Of a DNA stretch of 64,000 bases, positions 46,816 to 55,651 are shown piece by piece. Origin of the DNA: Yoonia vestfoldensis (GTDB taxonomy: Bacteria; Pseudomonadota; Alphaproteobacteria; Rhodobacterales; Rhodobacteraceae); the NCBI RefSeq assembly GCF_002158905.1, contig NZ_CP021431.1, positions 2,418,001 through 2,482,000 of the forward strand. Direction: 5' to 3'. The translations under genes were made by a program, and so were the position numbers. Position 1 is the first letter of the stretch. The number at the start of each line of letters is the position of its first letter. The notes beneath the pieces were generated by a model, which searched no databases, was not told where the DNA came from, and saw nothing but the letters and a program-made list of their open reading frames with translations.

Positions 46816-47982
46816 TCAGTATGCGCGGCCGCGCGCCGACACGGGCCAAACGCATTCGACCTTGCCGTTCCGGACACCTACGTACCAATCATGCACGTTG
46901 GCGGTCGGGTCGCAGTGGCCGGGCACCAGCTTCAGCTTGTCATTCACCTTCAGCACGCCATTGGGGTCGGAAATCACGCCATGCTCGTCCGAGCATTTGA
47001 TGTATTCCACATCGTTGCGCCCATAGATGAACGGCAGGCCGCTATCGACCGACTGCGCCTTGAGGCCTGCATCGCAGATCGCCTTGTCGGCCTTGGCATG
47101 GCTCATCACGCTGGTCAGGATGAAGAACGCGTTTTCCCATTCGCCTGCATCGATCCGCTTGCCATCTTTGTCCAAAATCCGGCCATAGTCGGCATCCATG
47201 AAGGCATAGGAGCCGCACTGAAGTTCGTTGTAGAGGCCCGAATTGCTCTCGAAATAATATGACCCCGTGCCGCCGCCCGAGACCAGTTCAGTTGCAATCC
47301 CTTCGGCTTTCAACGTCTCGACAGCGTCCGAGACCTGTGCAATCGCCGCGTCCAGTTTGGCCTTGCGATCCTCAAAGCTGTCGATGTGCTGCATCGCGCC
47401 CTGATAGGCTTGGATGCCCTTGTATGTCAGGCTTTCAGCCGCTTTTACGGCGCGTGCAAGCTCGACAACTGCCGGGGTCGTGGTGACGCCGCAACGCCCC
47501 GCGCCGCAATCGATCTCGATGAAGACGCCCAGGTTCGTTCCATGTTTTGTTGCCGCCGCGGACAGGTCGGCGACGTTGGCCACATCGTCGATACAGACGA
47601 TGACCTCGCCGCCGCTCATCTTTGGCAGTTGCGCAAGCCGTTCGATCTTGACGAGGTCACGCACCTGGTTTGAGACAAGGATTTCCTTGACGCCCGCGCG
47701 GGCGAAAACCTCTGCCTCGGACACCTTCTGGCAGCAGACGCCGACAGCACCCCCCAGTTCCATCTGAAGCTTCAGCACGTCAACCGACTTGTGCATCTTG
47801 CCATGGGCGCGGTGGCGCATGCCATGCGCCTTGGCGTAATCGCCCATCTTCTTGATGTTGCGCTCCAGCGCGTCTAGGTCCAGCACCAACGCGGGCGTCT
47901 GGATGTCCGCCGCGTCCATTCCGGGTTTGGCGGGAATGTCGAAACCGACTTCATAGGCGTCAAAATCAATTATGTCTTTCAT
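46816..47982 (-). CDS. bhcC: beta-hydroxyaspartate aldolase, BhcC-like
   Basis: 388 residues. Alanine-racemase-type barrel with the PLP-lysine stretch RHRAHGKMHKSVDVLKL, a DCGAGRCGV motif, SGGGTGSYYFES, and a C-terminal metal site VPGHCDPTANVHDW. BhcC/D-threonine aldolase-type enzymes join glycine and glyoxylate to beta-hydroxyaspartate or split it. Length equals Paracoccus BhcC. Confidence 0.9.
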   Translation of the reverse strand: MKDIIDFDAYEVGFDIPAKPGMDAADIQTPALVLDLDALERNIKKMGDYAKAHGMRHRAHGKMHKSVDVLKLQMELGGAVGVCCQKVSEAEVFARAGVKEILVSNQVRDLVKIERLAQLPKMSGGEVIVCIDDVANVADLSAAATKHGTNLGVFIEIDCGAGRCGVTTTPAVVELARAVKAAESLTYKGIQAYQGAMQHIDSFEDRKAKLDAAIAQVSDAVETLKAEGIATELVSGGGTGSYYFESNSGLYNELQCGSYAFMDADYGRILDKDGKRIDAGEWENAFFILTSVMSHAKADKAICDAGLKAQSVDSGLPFIYGRNDVEYIKCSDEHGVISDPNGVLKVNDKLKLVPGHCDPTANVHDWYVGVRNGKVECVWPVSARGRAY

Positions 47983-47996
47983 CGAAAATCTCCTTT

Positions 47997-48950
47997 TCAG
48001 CCCAGCACCCAGGGCAGTTTGTCCAGATCGACGTTGCCGCCGGTGATGATGACGCCAACGCGTTTGCCGCGGAATGCGTCCGGGTTTTTCAGAATGGTCG
48101 CGAGCGGCACCGCGCTTGAGGGTTCCATGACAGCGCGCAGATGCTTCCAGATCAGCTTCATCGCGTCCACGATCTCTTGCTCAGATGCCGTGTAGATTTC
48201 CGAGACATGGCGCGACACGAAGTGCCAGGTCAGATCCTTGAGCGGCACAAGTAGCCCGTCCGCGATGGTTTGCGGCGCATCGTCCGCGATGATGTAGCCA
48301 GCCTTGAAGCTGCGATAGGCGTCGTCAGCCTGTTCAGGCTCGGCCGCAATCACCTTGGTTTCAGGCGCGAGGGTGGCAAGCGTAAGGCAGGTGCCGGAAA
48401 TCATGCCGCCGCCACCGATAGGTGCCACAACCATATCCAGCCCGTCGGCCTGCTCCATGAATTCCTTGGAACAGGTTCCCTGCCCCGCGATCACGCGCGG
48501 ATCATTATAGGGATGAACGAAATCGCCCCCGGTCGCGGCCTGCACCCCGGCAAAAGTCGCCTCGCGCGACGAGGTCGAAGGCTCGCATTCGGTGATCTTG
48601 CCGCCATAGCGGCGCACGGTGTCCTTCTTGGCCTGGGGGGCGGTGCGCGGCATGACAACATTGCACGGAATGCCGCGCAGCATGGCCGCATAGCTGAGGC
48701 ACGAGGCATGATTGCCCGAGGAATGCGTCGCGACACCCTTCGCGGCTTGACGCTGGTTCAGCCCGAACACCGCATTTGCCGCTCCGCGAACCTTGAAAGC
48801 CCCCGGTTCCTGGAAGTTCTCGCATTTGAAGAAAAGCTGACAGCCTGCCACCTCATTCAGATAGTCAGACGTCCGAACCGGCGTGCGGCGGATATGCGGG
48901 GCAATGCGATCGTGCGCTTCAAGCATGTCGTTGTAGGTCGGGATATACAT
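47997..48950 (-). CDS. bhcB: beta-hydroxyaspartate dehydratase, BhcB-like
   Basis: 317 residues. PLP fold type II: FKCENFQEPGAFKVRGAANA (Lys), SSGNHASCLSYAA, GGGGMISGTCLTLA. Converts beta-hydroxyaspartate to iminosuccinate with loss of water. Shares family with threonine/serine dehydratases, but its position next to bhcC and bhcD is decisive. ATG overlaps the dehydrogenase stop. Confidence 0.9.
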   Translation of the reverse strand: MYIPTYNDMLEAHDRIAPHIRRTPVRTSDYLNEVAGCQLFFKCENFQEPGAFKVRGAANAVFGLNQRQAAKGVATHSSGNHASCLSYAAMLRGIPCNVVMPRTAPQAKKDTVRRYGGKITECEPSTSSREATFAGVQAATGGDFVHPYNDPRVIAGQGTCSKEFMEQADGLDMVVAPIGGGGMISGTCLTLATLAPETKVIAAEPEQADDAYRSFKAGYIIADDAPQTIADGLLVPLKDLTWHFVSRHVSEIYTASEQEIVDAMKLIWKHLRAVMEPSSAVPLATILKNPDAFRGKRVGVIITGGNVDLDKLPWVLG

Positions 48951-50233
48951 CAGGCAGCCCCCCGCATTTTCATGGGCACCGGGTTGACCGGGCTTGCGAT
49001 TTTGGCTGCATTGACAATGCGTGAGGTCATGACCTTTTCAGCTACCATCTCGGCAGTCACGGCCGACAGCGTCCAGCCAAGATGGCCGTGCCCGGTGTTA
49101 TAGAAGACGCGATCACGCGCGCCCTGCCCGACCTTCGGCATCATGTTCGGCATCATCGGGCGCAGGCCAGCCCACGGCACAGCGTGTTCGGTACTGACGC
49201 CCGGAAAGAACCGTTCGCACCATTTCACCAGCGGGCGGATCCGGTCATCGCGGATATCGAGGTTGTAGCCATTGAATTCGGCCGTGCCCGCGATCCGAAA
49301 GCGATCCTTGCCGAGGCGGCTAGTCACCACCTTGGCTTCGTCATCCAGCAGGCTGATCCATGGTGCAGCGCACTGGCTTTCCGCATCATCCAGACGGACA
49401 GTGATCGAGTAGCCCTTGACCGGATAAACATTCACGCGGTCGCCGAGTTGCTTTGCGATCGTCCGGCTTTCCACACCGGCACAGACGACAATGGCGTCGA
49501 AAGTTTCTGTCTGGCTCTCGTTGTTCCTGCTCCAAGTCAGGCGGACTTCGTTTTTGTCGACTTCGAGCGCGTCGACATCGGTGCCAAAGCGTAGAACCGC
49601 GCCGCCTGCCTCGATGGATTTGGCAAGGCCCGTGGTATAGCGATGGATATCGCCGGTAAAATCGCTCTCTGTGTAGTAGCCGCCATAAAAATCGCCGCTC
49701 AGCGCGGGTTCGAACTGACGGACTTCCTCTGGTGTCACGGCCCGGCGTTCCAGCCCACCCTCGGCCAACAGTTTGTTGACCTCGGTCGCGTGATCGAACT
49801 CGGCCTTTTTAGTGTAAATGTGCAGGATACCGCGGTTCTCGCAGTCGAAGTCAAATCCGTGGCGCTCGGCCTTTTCTGTCAGCAAACCGCGCGCAGCGAT
49901 CGCCATGCGGGTCGTTTCGACCGTGTTGGCGCGGTATTGCGGGATCGCGCCGACAAATTCTGCCATCCAACTGTACTTGTGCCAACTGGGCTTGGGATTC
50001 ACCAAAAGCGGCGCGCCCCGTGTCATCATCCACTTCATGCCTTTGAAAACGGTGGACCACCGGTTCCAGGTTTCGGCATTTGAGGCCGACAGCTGTCCGC
50101 CATTGGCAAAGGATGTCTGCATCGCTGCATAACGGTTGCGGTCAAACAAGGTAACGTCATAGCCCCGATCCATAAGGCTTGATGCAGTTGTGACACCGGT
50201 AATTCCAGCGCCGATCATGGCAATTCGGGTCAT
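48950..50233 (-). CDS. D-amino acid dehydrogenase, DadA-like
   Basis: 427 residues. FAD site MIGAGITGVTTASSLMDRGY and a C-terminal TGHGHLGWTLSAVTAEMVAE. DadA-type enzymes oxidise D-amino acids (and some relatives oxidise glycine or sarcosine) and pass electrons to the chain. In place of BhcA, the usual first gene of the cycle, it may make glyoxylate from glycine or deaminate a D-amino acid from hydantoin cleavage. First gene of the leftward operon. Confidence 0.88.
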   Translation of the reverse strand: MTRIAMIGAGITGVTTASSLMDRGYDVTLFDRNRYAAMQTSFANGGQLSASNAETWNRWSTVFKGMKWMMTRGAPLLVNPKPSWHKYSWMAEFVGAIPQYRANTVETTRMAIAARGLLTEKAERHGFDFDCENRGILHIYTKKAEFDHATEVNKLLAEGGLERRAVTPEEVRQFEPALSGDFYGGYYTESDFTGDIHRYTTGLAKSIEAGGAVLRFGTDVDALEVDKNEVRLTWSRNNESQTETFDAIVVCAGVESRTIAKQLGDRVNVYPVKGYSITVRLDDAESQCAAPWISLLDDEAKVVTSRLGKDRFRIAGTAEFNGYNLDIRDDRIRPLVKWCERFFPGVSTEHAVPWAGLRPMMPNMMPKVGQGARDRVFYNTGHGHLGWTLSAVTAEMVAEKVMTSRIVNAAKIASPVNPVPMKMRGAA

Positions 50234-50636
50234 TGCGTCCTCCGGGACTCTGGGGTTTCGTCCTATTAGATGTATGGGCCGGTAGGTATTGCTGGTTTTC
50301 GACCAGCGGCAGCGAGTAATCAGCGCGAGAAGTCTTAAACTCAGGTGAGCCCGTCAGTCGGTCATGACTGACAGCGCTTCTTTCTTCATGGACTCCGCCA
50401 GTGGTATTCAGTGCGCTGGATCGAATAGGCTTGGTCAGAGGGCCATAATAAAGTTAACCGGTCCATTTCTCATGAAAGCCAAGCACAGTTGACTGCCCAC
50501 TATGATCAGACCCCCAGCGGTGCGCTCACAGGTGTAGAAATATGAATTCGAGCGCGCGATATTTTGTAAACAACTGTGTTTGCTCATTAGCGGGGAACCT
50601 TTTTTGATTTCTTGATAGATGAAGCAAGTCGGGTCC
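50234..50636. other. Long leader between the leftward operon and its presumed promoter
   Basis: About 400 bp, no supported gene. Contrasts with the 49 bp leader of the rightward operon; possible 5' untranslated RNA or a second promoter. Confidence 0.4.
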
Positions 50637-50661
50637 GCAGGCGACTACCTGAATGGGTAGT
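50637..50661 (-). promoter_or_regulatory. Candidate operator/promoter of the leftward operon
   Basis: ACTACCTGAATGGGTAGT with the flank GCAGGCG to its left. On the minus strand it reads ACTACCC, spacer, GGTAGTCGCCTGC, as at 36809, and then TTCATC about the same distance on. Same orientation relative to the transcription it would drive. Confidence 0.65.
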
Positions 50662-50721
50662 AATAATTTCTGAAACAAATATCAGGTCACGTATAACAGA
50701 CTGGGGAAGAAAGCAGCCTGG

Positions 50722-51241
50722 TGTTGAGAGTGTTTGATCCCACGGTTTGATGGTGCGATCCTTTCGTTGGAATGGAAGGGGAAACATTATGGGACAAGTT
50801 CGTGACGGGAGCACCACTACCACGCATGCTGTCAGAGCTACGATACATCGATCGCAAGCTTAGCTCGCACAGTTGAGCAAGGAGCTGGGCATCAACCCCA
50901 AAACTGTCGCAAAGTGGCGCAAGCGTGCGACGGTCGAGGACTTGAAGACTGGGCCAAACGAGCCGCGTTCGACCGTTCTCACCGTAGCGGAGGAAGCCAT
51001 GATCGTCGCATTTCGGCGGCACACGCTATTGCCGCTGGATGATTGCCTATGATCTTCAGCCTTCTTGCCTGCACCTGACACGGCCGGTACTGCGTCGTTG
51101 CCTTCAGTGGCATGGCATCTCGCGCTTATCAGATGTCGAGTGATAAGCCAAAGCGCCAGCAGTTCAAGCGCTATCCTATCGGTTTCTTCCACATAGACAT
51201 TGCCGAGGTTCAGACGGCGGAGGGCAACCTCTATCTCTTTG
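50722..51241 (+). pseudogene. IS481-family transposase remnant
   Basis: From ATG 50789: GQVRDGSTTTTHAVRATIH, a TAG at about 50861, then LSKELGINPKTVAKWRKRA, FRRHTLLPLDDCL and a frameshift, then FKRYPIGFFHIDIAEVQTA in a third frame. It ends abruptly at LYLFA. The N-terminal HTH and the first DDE aspartate region of IS481-type transposases are seen; the rest is deleted. Confidence 0.82.
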
Positions 51242-51515
51242 CGCAATGTGCCGGACGCGCCCGCATTGATGACCTCCTCCCCCTGCTGGACGAACAGGAT
51301 CGCGCCGGGAATGTCCGGCAAGGTGGCCCAGCCAGCCACCAAACCGTCGAGCATGTCGGGCGGAGATTCGGCAAACACCGGTCTTGTCGCGCTCCAGAGC
51401 ATCAGAGCATCAGAGCATCAGAGCATCAGAGCATCAGAGCATCAGAGCATCAGAGCCGCGTAAACGCCTGCCGCAAGGAGCGCAGCCGAAAAAAAAGCGC
51501 ATTGATCATTAGCAT
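51242..51515 (-). pseudogene. Serine hydrolase (beta-lactamase-like) 5' fragment
   Basis: Encodes LWSATRPVFAESPPDMLDGL, VAGWATLPDIPGAILFVQQG and GEEVINAGASGTLRK, a class C beta-lactamase-type start, then runs into the IS481 remnant. The likely leader (FFSAALLAAGVYAAL) is one base out of frame with the ATG at 51515 across a run of eight T, and is separated from LWSATR by an expanded 8-bp repeat. Confidence 0.7.
51395..51456. repeat. 8-bp tandem repeat (CAGAGCAT)n
   Basis: Seven full copies plus six bases. One copy would fit the leader of the broken hydrolase (ALMLW), so this is a local expansion. In frame it brings TGA, so expansion adds to inactivation. Confidence 0.95.
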
Positions 51516-51542
51516 GGGGCGCTTAAGGCTCATTGGTGCAGC

Positions 51543-52454
51543 CTAGTCATTCTTCATGGCAGAGGTGTCCAAGTCTGCATCCTGTTTGGCTGTCCTGAAA
51601 TACTCCGGTCGCCACGACAGCCCGCCAAAAATGATCCGTAGCCTGTCTTTCAGGGTCCGGCATTTCTTGACGTCCTGCCAGATGTGGCCGAACTCGACAA
51701 AGGTGATCTTGATGGGGTTGTTGGTGTGGATGTTGCGGGTCAGCCCATAGACGACCTTCTCATCTTCACGCTCGAAGGTTCCGAACAGCTTGTCCCAGAT
51801 CATCAGGATGCCGCCGTAATTCTTGTCCAGATACTGACGGTTGGAGCCGTGATGGACGCGATGCACGGACGGTGTGTTGAACACTTCGTCGAGCCAGCCG
51901 AGTTTCGTCACCCGCTCCGTATGCACCCAATGCTGATATTGGGCGACCAGCACCAGACCGACAATGGCCTGAAACGGGTTGAAGCCGATCAGGATCATCG
52001 GGATCAGGAAGGCCCATTCGAAGAACCCCTCGACCACGCTCAGGCGAAAGCCCACGGTGAGGTTGTAGTCTTCCGAGCTGTGATGGACGCTGTGACTGGC
52101 CCAGAGGATGCGATGCTCGTGCTCCAGCCGGTGCATCCAGTAGTAGGTGAAATCTGCGGCCAGAACGGCCAGAAGCCAGGTCCATGCGGTCATTGGGATG
52201 GTCAGCGGCGTGAGGTAGTAGAACGGTAGCAAAGCCACAAACCCGAGAGAGGCGAGCGCTGTCTTTTCGATCACCTGATGGGCGACGAAGATCGCACAAT
52301 TGGCCGCTGTGTCTTTCCAGCGCCGCTCTTTGTGTGTCGTCAGGTCGAGCACAACCTCGATCCCCGTAATCGTCATATTGATGACGAATAACGTAGCAAC
52401 GATCCACATGATCTGGTGAAGGTCAAACAGGGCAACAAGGCTATCAATGGACAT
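51543..52454 (-). CDS. Sterol desaturase/fatty acid hydroxylase family protein
   Basis: 303 residues, several membrane segments and the di-iron histidine motifs HRLEHEHR, HSVHHSSEDYN and HRVHHGSN. Such enzymes hydroxylate or desaturate lipids at the membrane using O2. Transcribed with the small membrane gene next to it, away from TetR. Confidence 0.9.
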   Translation of the reverse strand: MSIDSLVALFDLHQIMWIVATLFVINMTITGIEVVLDLTTHKERRWKDTAANCAIFVAHQVIEKTALASLGFVALLPFYYLTPLTIPMTAWTWLLAVLAADFTYYWMHRLEHEHRILWASHSVHHSSEDYNLTVGFRLSVVEGFFEWAFLIPMILIGFNPFQAIVGLVLVAQYQHWVHTERVTKLGWLDEVFNTPSVHRVHHGSNRQYLDKNYGGILMIWDKLFGTFEREDEKVVYGLTRNIHTNNPIKITFVEFGHIWQDVKKCRTLKDRLRIIFGGLSWRPEYFRTAKQDADLDTSAMKND

Positions 52455-52477
52455 GGGTGGCTCCAGGTTGTGGTGGC

Positions 52478-52654
52478 TTAGGTATTGTCAGGGTTACGGC
52501 GTTCTGGGATGAAGTTCGCGAACCAGAGAAACCAAAGCGCATTCGTCATTCCCCACCACGATCCATCGCCCTGAAAGGTGACCATCAAAGCAGGCAGGTG
52601 GTAAATCCCGATCAGCCCTAGAAATCCGAGATACCAATATTTTTGAAGTTTCAT
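52478..52654 (-). CDS. Small membrane protein
   Basis: 58 residues: MKLQKYWYLGFLGLIGIYHL then TFQGDGSWWGMTNALWFLWF and ERRNPDNT. One or two membrane segments, Trp-rich. 24 bp from the desaturase start and first in the operon after the palindrome. Function unknown; perhaps a partner of the desaturase. Confidence 0.7.
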   Translation of the reverse strand: MKLQKYWYLGFLGLIGIYHLPALMVTFQGDGSWWGMTNALWFLWFANFIPERRNPDNT

Positions 52655-52691
52655 AATTTAGTCTTTCGTCACGACTCACCAAATGATAAAA

Positions 52692-52707
52692 GAACGAACG
52701 TTCGTTC
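52692..52707. promoter_or_regulatory. TetR operator candidate
   Basis: Perfect 16-bp palindrome GAACGAACGTTCGTTC in the 86 bp between the divergent membrane-protein gene and tetR. The ACGAACGTTCGT-type core is common for TetR regulators. Confidence 0.8.
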
Positions 52708-52740
52708 ACTGAGTAGCCGGGAAATACAGGACCGTCAAGC

Positions 52741-53391
52741 ATGATCAAGAAAGCCAAACAGGAGCCGACCAACCGCGAGCAAGCGACCCGCGCGCGCCGT
52801 GAGCTTTTGATAGAAGCGGCGGTGTCGTGTTTTGTCGAGGATGGACTGGCGCGAACAGGTATGCGCGATATCGCGAAGAAAGCAGGGGTGAGTATTGGCA
52901 ACCTTTACAACCATTTTCCGGGGCGTGATGACCTGATCGCCGAGATCGCAAAGATCGATGCCGAGGAGTTGGCGGCTGTGATGGCCGAGGTGACGGATTG
53001 CAATGATCCACACAAGGCCGTCGACATCTTCGTAACGCGCTATTTTGAACACTGCGCAAATCTCACGTCAGCGGTGCTGACGGTTGAAATTACTTCCGAA
53101 GCTTTACGAAACTCCACCGTCGCCCGTCTGTTTAGCGGCACACGGTCGATGCTGAGCGATGTGCTTGAAACTGCGATTCAAAATGGCGAACACGAAGCTT
53201 TTGGAATGGCAGCGGAGTCACGTACAGCTGTCGTGGGGCTGATTTTGGACATGATTGACGGCTATGCTCTTCGGGTTGGTCTGACGGGCAAAAAACCAAG
53301 CAAAAAGGACACACAGGCCTTGCTGTCAGTTGTACGCTGTGTCCTGTCAATGGGTGGTGGTGACAAAGGGGACCATCCGATGCTGTCCTAG
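52741..53391 (+). CDS. TetR-family regulator
   Basis: 216 residues. N-terminal HTH GMRDIAKKAGVSIGNLYNHF with PGRDDLIAEIAK. Probably represses itself and the desaturase operon through the palindrome at 52692; a lipid or hydrophobic ligand is likely given the target. Confidence 0.9.
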   Translation: MIKKAKQEPTNREQATRARRELLIEAAVSCFVEDGLARTGMRDIAKKAGVSIGNLYNHFPGRDDLIAEIAKIDAEELAAVMAEVTDCNDPHKAVDIFVTRYFEHCANLTSAVLTVEITSEALRNSTVARLFSGTRSMLSDVLETAIQNGEHEAFGMAAESRTAVVGLILDMIDGYALRVGLTGKKPSKKDTQALLSVVRCVLSMGGGDKGDHPMLS

Positions 53392-53443
53392 CAACTCAAC
53401 TCCGCGAGGTGCTAGCACATAATCGGCAGCGTGTGGTGCGCAG

Positions 53444-53608
53444 TCACCCGAGGCCGGTAAGGTGCTCCGCACGGACGATGTCTTCTTTGAGACCGCCGTC
53501 CAGATCCAGCCCAGCCTTATCCGCTGCTGCATTACGTTCAAACAGATCAATCCAATCGAATGGCAAGGTATCTTGGCGCAACTGTGTCATCTGATCAGCA
53601 TCTATCAT
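53444..53608 (-). CDS. Small hypothetical protein
   Basis: 54 residues (MIDADQMTQLRQDTLPFDWI, then LFERNAAADKAGLDLDGGLK). Follows the winged-helix gene by 4 bp, same strand. Acidic, with protein-like composition, but not recognised; it might also be a leftover of a longer gene. Confidence 0.4.
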   Translation of the reverse strand: MIDADQMTQLRQDTLPFDWIDLFERNAAADKAGLDLDGGLKEDIVRAEHLTGLG

Positions 53609-53612
53609 GAAT

Positions 53613-53855
53613 TCAGCCGGAGCCTCGCGCTCTTTCCCAGATCCGGGTCCAGGCCACCCGCTCGGCCGGACGGACGAGGCCGTCCCTTTCGAGCCGCCGC
53701 AGGAGGTGGAGAATGCCGCTGTTGCTCATGCCGAGTGCATCCCGCAATTCGGCTTGAGTGCGGGGCCTTTCAAGCGCAGTCAGGACAAAACGGCGGCGCT
53801 CCTCGGGACTGATCCTTTGGCGACGGTGACGCCGCTCCTGCGCGCGATCCGGCAT
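53613..53855 (-). CDS. Small winged-helix DNA-binding protein
   Basis: 80 residues. RISPEERRRFVLTALERPRT, QAELRDALGMSNSGILHLLR and RLERDGLVRPAE form a winged helix. Start overlaps the SulP stop (TGATG), so it is co-translated and perhaps regulates the transporter. Confidence 0.75.
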   Translation of the reverse strand: MPDRAQERRHRRQRISPEERRRFVLTALERPRTQAELRDALGMSNSGILHLLRRLERDGLVRPAERVAWTRIWERARGSG

Positions 53856-55576
53856 CACGCAGCGTCCTGGCGATCATCATTATCCGCGCTGGCCTGCGCG
53901 AGCGCGTCATCGACGGTGGGTGCATAGTGCACGAGCGGCCTTTTCAGACCGTGGTTTACGAAAACCCTCTGGATGTCGCGGCTGGCACCCGTCAGCCAGA
54001 GGGCGACGCTGCGTTTCTGCGCCTTGTGCGCCAGCCCTTCGATCATGTTGGCACCGGTGGAATCGAGGAAGGGCACAGCCGAGAAATCGACGATCAGCGC
54101 CTTGTGGCTGTCCTGAATGCGGTCGAGGACCGACCCGATGGAGGCTGTCGCGCCGAAGAAGAGCGCGCCCGTGATGCGGTAGACCACGACCGCGGGGCTG
54201 GCTGCCATATCCTCTTGATAGGTCGCGCGGGGGTGGTCGGTGTCCGCCTCATCGCGGCTGACGAAGGGGGTATGCGTGGCGATGGCGGTGGTCTTGCTCA
54301 TCCGCTGGATGAACAAGACCGACCCGAGCGCGAAGCCGACCACGATGGCTTCGGTCAGGTCGCGGAAGATGGTCAGGAAGAAGGTCGCGCCCAGTACCGT
54401 CGCCTCGCCCCAGCCCGAGCGGACAAGAATGGCGATGGCCGGTTTCTCGATCATGTTCCAGGCGACAACGGCCAGCACGCCTGCCAATGCGGCCAGCGGG
54501 ATAAACGCCGCCAGCGGCGCTGCTATCAGCATGAACAGCAAAAGAAAGACCGAATGCAACATCCCGGCCATCGGGCCATGGGCACCGGCGCGAACGTTGG
54601 TCGCGGTGCGGGCGATGGTACCTGTTACGCAGATGCCACCAAACAGCGAAGTGCCTACATTCGCAACGCCCTGAGCCACCAGTTCGCAGTTCGATCGGTG
54701 CCGCCGCCCGGTCATGCCATCGGCGACGACGGCCGACAGCAGCGACTCGATCGATCCCAAGAGCGTGAAGGACAGGGCGGCGGGGAGCACAGCCATGATC
54801 TTGTCCAGCGAAAGGTCCGGAAGGCTCGGCATGGGCAGGGACGACGGAATGCCGCCAAACTTGGTGCCGATTGTCTCAACCGGCAGGCCAATCAGGGCCG
54901 TCGCGGCCGCGGCCGCGCCCACTGCGATCAACATTCCCGGCCAGTGTGGGTGCCAGCGACGTAGGCCGAGGATGATTCCCACCGTTGTAACAGAAAGAAC
55001 CACCGCCGCGGGCGTCACACTGTCCCGGACTGCCCAAAGTGCAGGGAATTTTTCCAGCAGGGCGCCGGGCTCATGGTCCAGCGCCAGGCCAAACAAGTCC
55101 TTGATCTGGCTGGCAAAGATGATCACCCCGATGCCTGCGGTAAAACCGACAGTGACCGGGAAGGGGATGAATTTGATGAAGGTGCCCAGGCGCAGGAACC
55201 CGGCCGCCGCCAGCATCAGGCCTGACAGGAAGGTGGCAAGGATCAGCCCGTCCATCCCATGCGCGGCCACTGTGGCGGCCACCAGAACGATGAACGCACC
55301 CGCCGGGCCGCCGATCTGGAACCGCGAGCCGCCGAGCAGCGAGACAAGGAACCCGCCGACGATAGCGGTATAGAGGCCCTGTGCCGGCGTCGCACCCGAT
55401 GCGATGGCAATCGCCATAGAAAGCGGTACCGCCACGATGGCCACCGTCAGCCCCGCGATGGCGTCCGTCCGCAATTGAGTCAGGCCATAACCCTCGCGCA
55501 GCACGGTCACGAGTTTCGGGGTAAAGAGATCGGCGAAGCTTGGCGCGTCGCTCGGGGCCTCGGTCTGGTCTGTCAT
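53855..55576 (-). CDS. SulP-family anion transporter with STAS domain
   Basis: 573 residues. About 12 membrane segments starting at LRTDAIAGLTVAIVAVPLSM, then a cytoplasmic STAS domain (YRITGALFFGATASIGSVLD, VDFSAVPFLDSTGANMIEGL). SulP proteins move sulfate, bicarbonate or other anions. No sulfur genes nearby, so the ion is open. Confidence 0.93.
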   Translation of the reverse strand: MTDQTEAPSDAPSFADLFTPKLVTVLREGYGLTQLRTDAIAGLTVAIVAVPLSMAIAIASGATPAQGLYTAIVGGFLVSLLGGSRFQIGGPAGAFIVLVAATVAAHGMDGLILATFLSGLMLAAAGFLRLGTFIKFIPFPVTVGFTAGIGVIIFASQIKDLFGLALDHEPGALLEKFPALWAVRDSVTPAAVVLSVTTVGIILGLRRWHPHWPGMLIAVGAAAAATALIGLPVETIGTKFGGIPSSLPMPSLPDLSLDKIMAVLPAALSFTLLGSIESLLSAVVADGMTGRRHRSNCELVAQGVANVGTSLFGGICVTGTIARTATNVRAGAHGPMAGMLHSVFLLLFMLIAAPLAAFIPLAALAGVLAVVAWNMIEKPAIAILVRSGWGEATVLGATFFLTIFRDLTEAIVVGFALGSVLFIQRMSKTTAIATHTPFVSRDEADTDHPRATYQEDMAASPAVVVYRITGALFFGATASIGSVLDRIQDSHKALIVDFSAVPFLDSTGANMIEGLAHKAQKRSVALWLTGASRDIQRVFVNHGLKRPLVHYAPTVDDALAQASADNDDRQDAA

Positions 55577-55651
55577 TTGGGCCGCACCTTGTCTTGATGT
55601 GCGGCGGGATCGTCGGCTTGTTGTCGGCGGTCGCCGTCGCGGAGTGAGTGT

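Noticed and set aside
51395-51456. Tandem repeat as a CRISPR array
   Set aside because: Units are 8 bp with no spacers, so it is a simple sequence repeat.
51395-51456. Tandem repeat as an active phase switch
   Set aside because: More than two copies bring an in-frame TGA and the gene is cut by IS481, so no ON state can be seen.
53927-54964. 345-codon plus frame opposite sulP
   Set aside because: Shadow of the SulP gene; Arg/Gly/His-rich with no domain.
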